DNA of 64,000 nucleotides from Candidatus Leptovillus affinis (GTDB taxonomy: Bacteria > Chloroflexota > Anaerolineae > Promineifilales > Promineifilaceae): the NCBI GenBank assembly GCA_016705235.1, contig JADIYP010000006.1, positions 434,001-498,000 on the forward strand, read 5' to 3'. This document shows, one piece after another, positions 50,029 through 59,100 of this stretch. The notes beneath the pieces are model-generated. The model had not been told where the DNA came from, did no database searches, and was given only the letters and a program-made list of their open reading frames with translations. The translations under genes were made by a program, and so were the position numbers. Every line of letters begins with the position of its first letter. Position 1 is the first letter of the stretch.

Positions 50029-51273
50029 ATGACTTCATTTTCATACCATCAAGACCAACTTTTGTGCGAATCTGTGCCCCTGGCCGATATTGCCGCCCAG
50101 GTAGGCACGCCGGTTTACGTGTACAGCCAGGCAGAATTACAGCAGCGCGCTTTGGCTTATGCCACGGCCGTTCCCCCACAGCGCAGTCTCGTTTGTTACG
50201 CCGTCAAGGCCAACGGCAACCCGGCGCTGCTGCAACTCTTGCGCGACGCCGGTCTGGGCGCGGATGTGACCAGCGGCGGCGAACTGTTTCTGGCCCTCCA
50301 CGCGGGCATCGCGCCAGACAAAATCATCTATTCGGGCGTGGGCAAAACGCGAGCAGAAATTGAAACGGCCGTGCGCGCCAACATCCGCGCCCTTCATGTC
50401 GAATCGGAAATGGAACTGCTGACCATCGAGCGCGTGGCGCAGGAACTGCAAACCCGCGTCGCCATCGGCGTGCGCGTCAACCCGGATATCAATGTTGTCA
50501 CCCATCCCTACATCAGCACCGGGCAGCATTCGCATAAATTCGGCGTGCCGCTGCCCAGCGCCCTGCGCTTGCTGCGCCTGGCCGCCGATTCGCCCCACCT
50601 GCTCCCGGTCGGCCTGGCGACCCACATCGGCTCGCAAATCACCGACGTGGCCCCTTTTGGCGAAGCGGCCGCCTTTTTGGTGGCCGCCGCGCAGCAGTTG
50701 GCCGAATCGGGCATTCGCCTGCGCTATCTGGACGTGGGCGGCGGGCTGGGCATTGATTATGAGCAGCATAATGCGCCGACGATTACGGCCTGGGCAACGG
50801 CCGTGACCCAACCGATTTTAGAGGCTGGCTACGATGTGGTGCTGGAGCCAGGGCGGTCGATCATCGGCCCGGTGGGCGCGCTGCTTACGCAGGTTGTCTA
50901 CACAAAAATTCAGGGCGAAAAACATTTCACCATCGTCGACGCCGGCATGAATGACCTGATTCGGCCCACCCTGTACAGCGCCTACCACCCCCTGGAAACC
51001 GTCAAACAACCAGGCGACCGCAGCGACCAATTGACAACCAATGTAGTGGGACCGATTTGTGAAACGGGGGATTTTTTGGCCAAGGAACGGCCGTTGCCCC
51101 CCATGCAGCCGGGTGATTTATTGGCCGTGCTGCAAGCGGGCGCGTATGGCTTTGCGATGAGTTCCAATTACAACGGCCGTGTCCGCGCCGCCGAAGTGCT
51201 GGTAAACGGCGACCAGTTCCGCGTGATCCGCCGCCGGCAAACGATTGAGCAGTTGTTGGATGGGTGTGCGTGA
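50029..51273 (+). CDS. lysA: Diaminopimelate decarboxylase
   Basis: 414 residues, alanine-racemase fold. PLP Lys60 in 'VCYAVKANGNPALL', 'GLGADVTSGGEL', 'GVRVNPDINVVTHPYISTG' and 'HSHKFGV', Gly-rich 'YLDVGGGLGIDY', 'EPGRSIIGPVGAL', and 'GPICETGDFLAKER' with the catalytic Cys. It converts meso-diaminopimelate to lysine. No aspartokinase fusion. ACGGCCGT copies add TAV and RPL residues in loops. Confidence 0.95.
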   Translation: MTSFSYHQDQLLCESVPLADIAAQVGTPVYVYSQAELQQRALAYATAVPPQRSLVCYAVKANGNPALLQLLRDAGLGADVTSGGELFLALHAGIAPDKIIYSGVGKTRAEIETAVRANIRALHVESEMELLTIERVAQELQTRVAIGVRVNPDINVVTHPYISTGQHSHKFGVPLPSALRLLRLAADSPHLLPVGLATHIGSQITDVAPFGEAAAFLVAAAQQLAESGIRLRYLDVGGGLGIDYEQHNAPTITAWATAVTQPILEAGYDVVLEPGRSIIGPVGALLTQVVYTKIQGEKHFTIVDAGMNDLIRPTLYSAYHPLETVKQPGDRSDQLTTNVVGPICETGDFLAKERPLPPMQPGDLLAVLQAGAYGFAMSSNYNGRVRAAEVLVNGDQFRVIRRRQTIEQLLDGCA

Positions 51274-51412
51274 GACGGCCGTTTTCGTGTAAAATGGAAG
51301 GAACGAAGACTGAAGAATTGAGATTGGTGATTCATGGACAAACGGCTACCATCTCAAATTTCACCGCTTCGATGCGTAAGGCCAGGTTGAATTTTAGAAA
51401 GAGGTGACTGTT

Positions 51413-51646
51413 ATGTCTATTTGGCTTCTCGATAACAGCCTGAAAGTGAGCATTTACTACGACGAATGTGATTGCGAATACGATGACAATATTTGCGTTT
51501 CCATCATCGAAGATTGCCCTGAAGAGGAAAAAATCTTCCGCCACGACGAGACCAACCTCTACCTGACGCCGGAACAGGCGCTGCATCTCATCCAGGCGCT
51601 GAAGGCGGCCACGGCCGAAAGCAAGCTGCCGCAGCATGGAGATTAA
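51413..51646 (+). CDS. Small acidic protein, 77 aa
   Basis: GAGGTGACTGTT precedes ATG 51413. The product is rich in Asp/Glu and has four Cys ('YYDECDCEYDDNICV', 'EDCPEEEKIF'), which could bind a metal. C-terminal helix 'TPEQALHLIQALKAAT'. No family recognised. Confidence 0.65.
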   Translation: MSIWLLDNSLKVSIYYDECDCEYDDNICVSIIEDCPEEEKIFRHDETNLYLTPEQALHLIQALKAATAESKLPQHGD

Positions 51647-51700
51647 AATCCATTAGACCTGACAGATTTTCCCAAACCTATCAGGTCTTGTTAAAATTGT

Positions 51701-52027
51701 TTACGCTGGCAGCGCCGGGTCTGCCAGGCGCAGGTACTCCCAGGTGTAAATGCCCGTCCAGTGGCCGTCGCTCCACTGAAACTGTAAGGCGTAACTCCCC
51801 ACAGCCTCGACGCTCTGCAAATTCAGATCATCATCTTTGGCCGACCGCATCACGTCCAGATCGGGCGGTCCGCCCATGTTGTCGTGCCCGCCTTTGCATT
51901 CCACGCAGGGACACACAGCCCGTAAACCGGCAAACGAAAGCCGGCTGGAACGGCCGTCACTCCAATTAATGATCAACACACGCTCATTTCGGTCGGCGGT
52001 TACGCCGGTTGGTTTTACTTTTTCCAT
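51701..52027 (-). CDS. DUF971 (GBBH-like N-terminal) domain protein
   Basis: 108 residues. 'INWSDGRSSRLSFAGLRAVC' with the Cys cluster CPCVECKGGH, then 'FQWSDGHWTGIYTWEYLR': the DUF971 pattern found at the N-terminus of gamma-butyrobetaine hydroxylase and near Fe-S assembly genes. Probably binds zinc or iron. The stop overlaps nothing; a repeat hairpin lies between it and valS. Confidence 0.85.
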   Translation of the reverse strand: MEKVKPTGVTADRNERVLIINWSDGRSSRLSFAGLRAVCPCVECKGGHDNMGGPPDLDVMRSAKDDDLNLQSVEAVGSYALQFQWSDGHWTGIYTWEYLRLADPALPA

Positions 52028-52056
52028 CGAATCGTCCTAAGTTTGTAACTATTCAA

Positions 52057-52115
52057 ACCCCCAAGGGTTTGCCGTTGGGAGTTTGGATTAGCTGGGTACC
52101 AAACCCTTGGGGTCT
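52057..52115. repeat. Dispersed hairpin repeat, copy 7, at the valS stop codon
   Basis: ACCCCCAAGGGTTTG / CAAACCCTTGGGGTCT preceded by GTTTGTAACT. The right arm runs into the valS stop codon (TAG at 52116-52114), so the element begins exactly at the end of valS and could end or protect its mRNA. Confidence 0.85.
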
Positions 52116-54780
52116 AGGTCAGGGAGGCCAAACGCTCGTTTAATTCGGCCTGACTGGCTTGCAGTTGGGCCAGTTTATCGCGCTCTTTTTGGACCACGGC
52201 CGTTGGCGCTTTCGCGGCAAACGGGCTGTCCAACAACCCGGTCAGCCGGGCAATCTCCTTATCCAGAGCCGCCAATTCCTGCGTCATGCGTTCTTTTTCT
52301 TTGTCCAGGTCCACCATGCCAGCCAGGGGCAGGTAACAAGTCACATCGCCCAGGGCCAGGGTAACGGCCGCGTCGGGCGCGTCGGCCTGGGGGACAATTT
52401 CCAGATGGGCTTCGTCTAATCGGGCCAGGAAGGCCAGGGTGGATTGTTGCGCGGTGAAGACGGCCGTTTTCTCCCCAGCCGCCACAATCGCCGCAATTTT
52501 CTTTGCCGGTTCCACCTTGTTGTCCGAACGCACAGCGCGAATTTCGCGCACCAGCTCGCGCAGGCGCTCATAATCCGCCGCCGCTTCGGGGAACGTCTGT
52601 CCGGCAGCCGGCCAATCGGCAATGATCAGCGCCTCGGCCCAGCCCTCAATCGGCGCGATGTCCAGATCGGCCGCCACAAACGCCTGCTTTAGCTGCTGCC
52701 AGGTCTCCTCAGTGACAAAAGGAATGTAGGGATGCAGCAGCCGCAAGCTGTGATCCAGCACGCGCTGTAAAACATGCAGCGTCGTCCAGGCGCGCGCGCC
52801 GCCCTCATCCAACTGCACCTTGGCCGTTTCCACGTACCAATCGGCAAAATCGCCCCACAGAAAATCGTAGACCTGACGCCCCGCCTCGCCAAAGAGGTAA
52901 TTGTCCATCAGCCGGTCCGTTTGCCGGACAATTTCGGCCAGGCGCGTCAGAATCCATTGATCGGCGACGGTGTAATCAAGCTGCGCCGGTTTGTCGCTTT
53001 TGGTCACTTTATCCAGGCTGCGGGTGATAAAGCGGGTCGCATTCCAGATTTTGTTGGCGAAGTTGCGATTGCTGGTCACTTTGTCCAGCGATAAATTGAG
53101 ATCGTGGCCGGGCGTGCCGCTGGTCAGCAAAGTGAAGCGCAGGGCGTCGGTGCCATATTCGCGCATCACATCCAACGGATCGGTCACATTGCCCTTGGTC
53201 TTGCTCATCTTTTGGCCGTGCTCGTCGCGCACCAGGCCGTGCAGATAGATGGTGTGGAAGGGCACGTCGTTGGTGAACAGCGCCGCCGACATGACCATGC
53301 GGGCTACCCAGAAAAAGAGAATGTCGTATCCCGTTTCCATGACGTCCGTGGGATAGTAACGCAGTAAATCGGGCGTTTGCTCCGGCCAGCCCAGGGTGGA
53401 AAACGGCCATAACGCGCTGCTGAACCAGGTGTCCAACACGTCGGGGTCTTGCTCGATATGCGGACTGCCACAAGCCGCGCAGTGCGTCGGGTCCGTGATG
53501 GCAACGGTTTGCCCGCCACAGTCGGCGCAGTACCAGACGGGGATGCGGTGGCCCCACCACAATTGGCGGCTGATGCACCAGGGTCGGATGTTTTCTAACC
53601 AGTTGTCCCACACTTTGCCAAAGCGGTCGGGGACAATTTTGATGCGGCCGGAGTGGACGGCCGTTAACCCCATCTTAGCCAGCGGTTCCGCCTCGACAAA
53701 CCATTGTTTACTCACCAACGGCTCGATAATTTCGCCGCCGCGCTGGCTGCGCGGCACGTTCAGCGTGTAATTTTCTTTTTTGATGGTCAGACCGGCGGCC
53801 TCCATGTCGGCCCATAGCTGTTTACGGCAGGCAAACCGGTCCATTTCGGCATACGGTCCGGCGTGATGATTCATTGTGGCGTCGCGGTTCATCACATTGA
53901 TGATTTCCAGACCATGCTTTTTGCCGATCTCAAAGTCGTTGGGATCATGGCCGGGGGTGATTTTGAGCGCGCCGGTGCCAAAAGCGATGTCCACGTATTC
54001 GTCGGCGATGATCGGGATTTCGCGGTTGAGCATGGGAACCAGGCAAGTTTTGCCGATGAAAGCCTGATACCGCTCGTCGTCGGGGTGGACAGCCACGGCC
54101 GTGTCGCCCAATATCGTCTCGGGCCGGGTGGTGGCCACCGGCAGGGAACCGCCGCCGGCTACCGGATAATTGAAGTAATAGAGGAAACCGGGTTCTTCGC
54201 TGTACTCTACTTCTAGGTCGGAAACGGCCGTTTGCAGCCCCGGCGACCAGTTCACCAGATACTCCGCCTGGTAAATCAGCCCCAGGCGATACATGCGCAC
54301 AAACGCCTCGCGCACCGCCCGCGACAACCCTTCGTCCAGCGTAAACCGCTCCCGGTCCCAATCACAAGACGCTCCCAGATGGCGCAGTTGACCGGTAATA
54401 TAACTGCCATACTTCTCTTTCCAGGCCCAGGTGCGCGCCAGGAACGCCTCGCGGCCGATTTCCTGCCGGGACGTACCCTCGCCGATCAGCATCTTTTCCA
54501 CCTGGAGCTGCGTGGCAATACCGGCATGATCGACACCCGGAACCCACAGCGCCGCCTTCCCCTGCATACGGGCGCGGCGAATCATTAAATCTTCCAGGGC
54601 GACAAACATGGCGTGGCCCATGTGCAGTTCACCGGTCACATTGGGCGGCGGGATGGAGATCACAAATGGTTTGGCGTCGGCGGGTCGCGCCTCTGGTTTA
54701 AACCAACCGTTTTCTTCCCACCAATGGTAGAGGCGTTCCTCAGTGCTGAGAAAATCGTAAGCTTTGGGCATGTCGGGCAT
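52114..54780 (-). CDS. valS: Valyl-tRNA synthetase
   Basis: 888 residues, class I. HIGH-type 'PPNVTGELHMGHAM' (about 45-58), editing domain with 'TTRPETILGDTAVAV', KMSKS-type 'KMSKTKGNV' (about 521), anticodon-binding helices and a C-terminal coiled coil ('DLDKEKERMTQELAALDKEI') that contacts tRNA. Zinc-like CxxC pairs in 'YCADCGG' and 'HCAACGS'. Transcription is controlled by the T-box leader upstream. Confidence 0.96.
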   Translation of the reverse strand: MPDMPKAYDFLSTEERLYHWWEENGWFKPEARPADAKPFVISIPPPNVTGELHMGHAMFVALEDLMIRRARMQGKAALWVPGVDHAGIATQLQVEKMLIGEGTSRQEIGREAFLARTWAWKEKYGSYITGQLRHLGASCDWDRERFTLDEGLSRAVREAFVRMYRLGLIYQAEYLVNWSPGLQTAVSDLEVEYSEEPGFLYYFNYPVAGGGSLPVATTRPETILGDTAVAVHPDDERYQAFIGKTCLVPMLNREIPIIADEYVDIAFGTGALKITPGHDPNDFEIGKKHGLEIINVMNRDATMNHHAGPYAEMDRFACRKQLWADMEAAGLTIKKENYTLNVPRSQRGGEIIEPLVSKQWFVEAEPLAKMGLTAVHSGRIKIVPDRFGKVWDNWLENIRPWCISRQLWWGHRIPVWYCADCGGQTVAITDPTHCAACGSPHIEQDPDVLDTWFSSALWPFSTLGWPEQTPDLLRYYPTDVMETGYDILFFWVARMVMSAALFTNDVPFHTIYLHGLVRDEHGQKMSKTKGNVTDPLDVMREYGTDALRFTLLTSGTPGHDLNLSLDKVTSNRNFANKIWNATRFITRSLDKVTKSDKPAQLDYTVADQWILTRLAEIVRQTDRLMDNYLFGEAGRQVYDFLWGDFADWYVETAKVQLDEGGARAWTTLHVLQRVLDHSLRLLHPYIPFVTEETWQQLKQAFVAADLDIAPIEGWAEALIIADWPAAGQTFPEAAADYERLRELVREIRAVRSDNKVEPAKKIAAIVAAGEKTAVFTAQQSTLAFLARLDEAHLEIVPQADAPDAAVTLALGDVTCYLPLAGMVDLDKEKERMTQELAALDKEIARLTGLLDSPFAAKAPTAVVQKERDKLAQLQASQAELNERLASLT

Positions 54781-54815
54781 AGTTTAACAATCCTTTGTTC
54801 GTTTGGACGATACAA

Positions 54816-54852
54816 CAAAAAACTCTCTCATCCGATCAAGGACGAGAGAGTG
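54816..54852 (-). terminator. T-box regulated terminator of valS
   Basis: Minus strand ACTCTCTCGTCC / GGATGAGAGAGT followed by TTTTTTG. It competes with the antiterminator made from the T-box sequence. Confidence 0.85.
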
Positions 54853-55104
54853 AAATCTCACGCGGTACCACCTTGGTTCCGTGGCCTGTATTGGGTGGTC
54901 CGCCAGATGTGGCGGCTCACGGCTTACGGCCGACGACGCTCTGAGCTGTAACGGGCTGACCCGGTTTTGCTTACTGGGTTTCAGCAAAACGATTCATGGG
55001 CGACTTGGGTAACGGCCGTTCCGGTCAAAGTTTTCAGCCAGGACTTCGACTCTCTAGTGGGGCCAATCACCTACTACTCCCACTCATAATCTTTATGTAT
55101 GGCT
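54816..55104 (-). ncRNA. T-box riboswitch leader of valS
   Basis: About 290-nt leader. The T-box proper AAGGTGGTACCGCG (minus strand, 54874-54861) is an exact match to the consensus and contains the TGG that pairs with the tRNA CCA end. Upstream the AGAGAGTCG element and a GGCTGAAAACTTTGACC segment form stem I. GTC in CCAAGTCGCCCATGAATC is a plausible Val specifier. Uncharged tRNA-Val would stabilise the antiterminator and allow valS expression. A copy of ACGGCCGT sits in the stem I region. Confidence 0.88.
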
Positions 55105-55107
55105 GGT

Positions 55108-55136
55108 AGTATAACAATGGCCGCAGTGGAAACCAA
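55108..55136 (-). promoter_or_regulatory. valS promoter
   Basis: Minus strand TTGGTT (55136-55131), a 17-base spacer, TATACT (55113-55108). Transcription would start near 55101, just ahead of the T-box stem I. Confidence 0.65.
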
Positions 55137-55152
55137 ATTTTCCCCCGCCCGG

Positions 55153-56157
55153 CTATTTAACTTTTTCCAGACGGTAAATGGCGAGGAGGCCAATAACGGC
55201 CGTCACTCCCGCCATCAAATACCCTTCTACAACAGTCGCCTGCGTCACAAACAGCCCGATCATGCCAAACGCGCCGGTGATTAAATAGAGCAGCAGCACA
55301 GCTTCGCGCTGGCTGTAGCCCAGGTTCACCAGGCGGTGGCTGGTGTGATCTTTTCCGGCCGTGTTCGGGCTTACGCCGCGGCGCAGGCGCGAAATGACCA
55401 CCAGAGTTGTGTCGAAAATGGGCAGTCCCAAAATGAACACCGGCACCATCCAGGTGACAAAACTGACATTGCCAGGAAAGCGGAGTTGAATGCCTAAAAT
55501 CGCCAGCGAAAAGCCCAAAAACAGAGACCCCGCATCGCCCATAAAAATCTGCGCCGGTTTGAAGTTGTAGCGTAAAAAACCTAAACAAGACCCCAAAATA
55601 GCCGCCGCCAGCGAGGAGACCAGGAACTGACTATTTTGTAGACCCAGCAGCAGCATAAACGAGGCCGCCACCGCGCACACACCGGCGCTCAAGCCATCCA
55701 TGTTGTCCAAAAAATTGATGGCGTTGCTGATGCCTGCCAGCCATAAAAAAGTGAGGATATAGTTGAGATAGTCGGGAATGGGCAGTTGGACGCGAATGCC
55801 AAAATAAACCAGTATGAGAAAGGCTAAAAATTGCCCGCCGAGTTTTACCCAGGCAGGCAGCCCTTTGCGGTCATCCAACAGGCCAGTCAGAGCCACCAAA
55901 CTGAGCGACAGGGCCACGCCCGTCACCGAGCGAGCCAACTCGCCGGAGAAAAAGAGGACGGCGGCCATGGCCCCGGCAAAGATCGCCACGCCGCCCATCA
56001 GGGGGATGGGGGTGCTGTGCAGCTTGCGCTGCGCGGGCGCATCCACAAAGCCAAAGTTGATAGCGATTTTACGCACCCAGGGAATGCTAACGGCCGTTAC
56101 CGTTAACGCAATTACAAAAATAACCAGGGCGGCCTGCACGCTATTGTCCACCCTCAA
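55153..56157 (-). CDS. WecA/TagO/MraY-type polyprenyl-phosphate sugar-1-phosphate transferase
   Basis: 334 residues, about 10-11 membrane helices. 'LTGLLDDRKGLPAW' (DDxxD-like), 'NAINFLDNMDGLSAG', 'FMGDAGSLFLGFSL' and 'GKDHTSHRL' (the His-rich loop) are the family's Mg2+/UDP-sugar sites. The C-terminal loop is like WecA/TagO rather than MraY. It starts glycan assembly on undecaprenyl phosphate. It overlaps the upstream giant gene by 17 bases. Confidence 0.92.
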   Translation of the reverse strand: MRVDNSVQAALVIFVIALTVTAVSIPWVRKIAINFGFVDAPAQRKLHSTPIPLMGGVAIFAGAMAAVLFFSGELARSVTGVALSLSLVALTGLLDDRKGLPAWVKLGGQFLAFLILVYFGIRVQLPIPDYLNYILTFLWLAGISNAINFLDNMDGLSAGVCAVAASFMLLLGLQNSQFLVSSLAAAILGSCLGFLRYNFKPAQIFMGDAGSLFLGFSLAILGIQLRFPGNVSFVTWMVPVFILGLPIFDTTLVVISRLRRGVSPNTAGKDHTSHRLVNLGYSQREAVLLLYLITGAFGMIGLFVTQATVVEGYLMAGVTAVIGLLAIYRLEKVK

Positions 56158-59100
56158 ACACGTCGATACGCTCGATTAAATCTCCGGGTTGCGTGGGGTT
56201 GGTCTCAGGGTCGCGCAGGGTCAGGGCGTTCAGCACATCCTCGCCTTCCACCAATTCGCCAAAAATCGTATAGCCGCCATCCAGCCAGGGCGCTGGCGCA
56301 AAGGTGATGAAGAACTGGCTGCCATTCGTATCCGGACCGGCATTGGCCATGGCCAAAATGCCGGGGCGATCGAAACTCAGGCTGTCGCTGGTTTCATTTT
56401 GGAATTCGTAGCCGGGGCCGCCTGCGCCAGTGCCGGTCGGGTCACCGCCCTGGGCCATAAAGCCCTCTAAGACACGGTGGAAAGTAGTGCCATCATAAAA
56501 GCCCTGGTTCGCCAGGAAGATGAAGCTATTGACGGCCAATGGCGCCTGATCGGCAAAGAGAATCAGGCGCATTTTACCTTTCCCGGTGGTAATGACAGCC
56601 TCGTATGTGCCGGCGGGGTCGATGGTCATGGGCGGCGGAGATTGGAAGATGTTGTTGCGCTCGGCCGGAGCAAGTTGGGTTAACGGCCGTTCCCCCTCCA
56701 ACGATACCGGCGGCGCAGGTTCAGGGGTCGGAACCGCTTCGCCGGTTAATTCTGCCAGCAAGGTTTGGATCTGCGGCGCAGATTCGGCCGGAACCGCGCC
56801 TAAAGCGCGGGTTGCAGCCGCCACTGCTTCGTCCACATTACCGGCATCGCGGTACAACGTAGCCAGTAAATAATCTACCTGCCACGCCGGCACCGATTCT
56901 CCCGTGTTAAGGGCGCGCACCTCTTCATAGGCGGCAATCGCTCCGGCCACATCACCCAATTCCTGATTCAACTGCCCGGCGCGCAGCCAGGCCTGCAAAT
57001 TTCTCGGGTTCAGGTCTAACCCGGCCTGAATGTCGGCCAGCGCCCGCCGGTAATTATCGGCCTTTTCGGCTTCCGGCAGATCTGCGCCGCAGCTTACCAG
57101 AGTATCGGAACGGCCGTAATAATTAGCGTCATAATACGGATCCATCTTCACGGCATCGTCATAAATTGCCAACGCTTTGGCGCAATCATTTTCCAGCGAA
57201 TAGACCAGACGGGCATATTCGTTGCGAATCACCGAATTTTGCGGGCTAAGCGACAACGCCTCCTGGTAATACTTCTCGGCATCCGCCAGATGGGCCGCTC
57301 GTTGGGCCGCATCCTGGGTTAATTCGGTCCAGCGCGTATTCAGCCGGGCCAGGTTGGCCGTATGGTCGGTATTAAGGGGATTGATGGATTGGGCGATCTG
57401 CAACTGCGCCGAGGCTTCATTCAGCAAGGTTTCTTTTTCGGCCAGGTCTTCTGTCAGGGTCGAACGTTCCAAAAAGGCGCGCCCCAAAAACAGGTAATAA
57501 AAATCTTCACGCGGGGCCATCGCAATCGCTTTTTCGTAAATGGCGATGGCTACATCCCACGATTGCAAATCGCGCTGCGCCGCCGCCTGCTGGTCGAACG
57601 GTTTGCCACGTTTATACACCATGTCGGCCTGGACAATGCGCATATTGGTGGCGCTGACCAAATACAGGCCCACAAGACCCAGCACTGCCAGACTGACGTA
57701 GGCGGCCGCCGAGCCAGATGTTTTGGTCTGGGACATGCGGTGGCTGGACAAGGCAAACGCCGAAAAAACAAGGATCAGAATGACGAACAGGTAAACAAAG
57801 GTGAGGAAGGCGGCGGATTGGCTGGCCTCATGCACCCGAAAGGCGAGCAGTTTGTCGATTGTGTCTAATGTCTCGGTGGGGCGCACAAACAGGCTGGCTT
57901 GCAGCAGCGAGGCCTGGGCATAGGCAACAATCAGACCAATAACCAGAGAAGTGAAGGCCATCACGCCGATGGGCAGCACGGAACTGCGCCAGGATTGAGT
58001 CCAGACCAGCCATAATAAACTGGCGCTGATCACGGCCGTTCCCACCCCCCACACCACGCCGCCGGCCACCATCACCGGCAGGGCGAACAAGAGTCCGCTC
58101 AAGGCTACCAGACCGGCCGTCAGCCGGGCATGGCTCATATTAACCAGCAGGCGCACGGCAGCCCACGTACAAAGCCCAGCCCATAACATGAGCAGCACGC
58201 GGCCAAGATACCAGGTGGGTCCGGCATCCGGCGGCGCAGGCAGCCCGAAGCGCAAGCCCAGGCTGACCAGCCCCACGCCCAGATAAGCCGCGCCTAAAAG
58301 CTGCAAACGGCCGTCCGGCAGCGGCACATCATCCTCCGGAAATTGCAATTCGCCGGATTTGACCATTTCTGCGGCGACCAGCACCGTGCCCAACGCCCAC
58401 GAAAGCACCAACAAGACAAAAGCGTAAGGCGAATCGGCAAAACCATTGCCCGGATCGAGGAAAAAGGATTGGCGGAAAATCGCAGAGACGGGCAAATCAG
58501 CCGGGCTTTGGTAGGTAACGTCGGGCAATGGCGAAAAGCTGGTGAATTCGAAGCCCAAAATGCCCATCATCAGCGCCAACATGAGCGCGGACAGCATGAC
58601 CGGCCCCCAGAGGCCGCCGTTTTCGGTTCGTGACGGAGCGCGTTTGCTGCGGGAACGAGAGGAGGCGGGAGTGGCAACGGCCGTTTCCTGCACCTGCGGC
58701 AGCACATATCCTACTACCAGCATCAAGCCCACATAGGCAAAAAAGTGCAGCCGCGTAGCCGCAATGGCAATCCCAAAATGGACTTCCACATAATGGGCCA
58801 ACACCGCAGCCAACAAACCGGCCAACAGCAGCCGGTTCGGCGCAAACGGATCGGTCTGCTCTTCGGGAACCGGCGAGAAAAAGGCGTAATACACCAGATA
58901 AATCACCAACCCGGCGATGCTGCCAAACGGGAAAGCCACCCCCAACCAGGCCGGCGACTGCCAGACCGAAAACAAGATGGCCGACAGCGCGCCCATGCCC
59001 AACCACAGACCAATGAGCAAATTGCGCTCCAACCTGGTGCGCAGCACGCCCAGCCAGCGAAAACCATAATAAAACACGCTGATGTAAATAAGCTGCCAGA

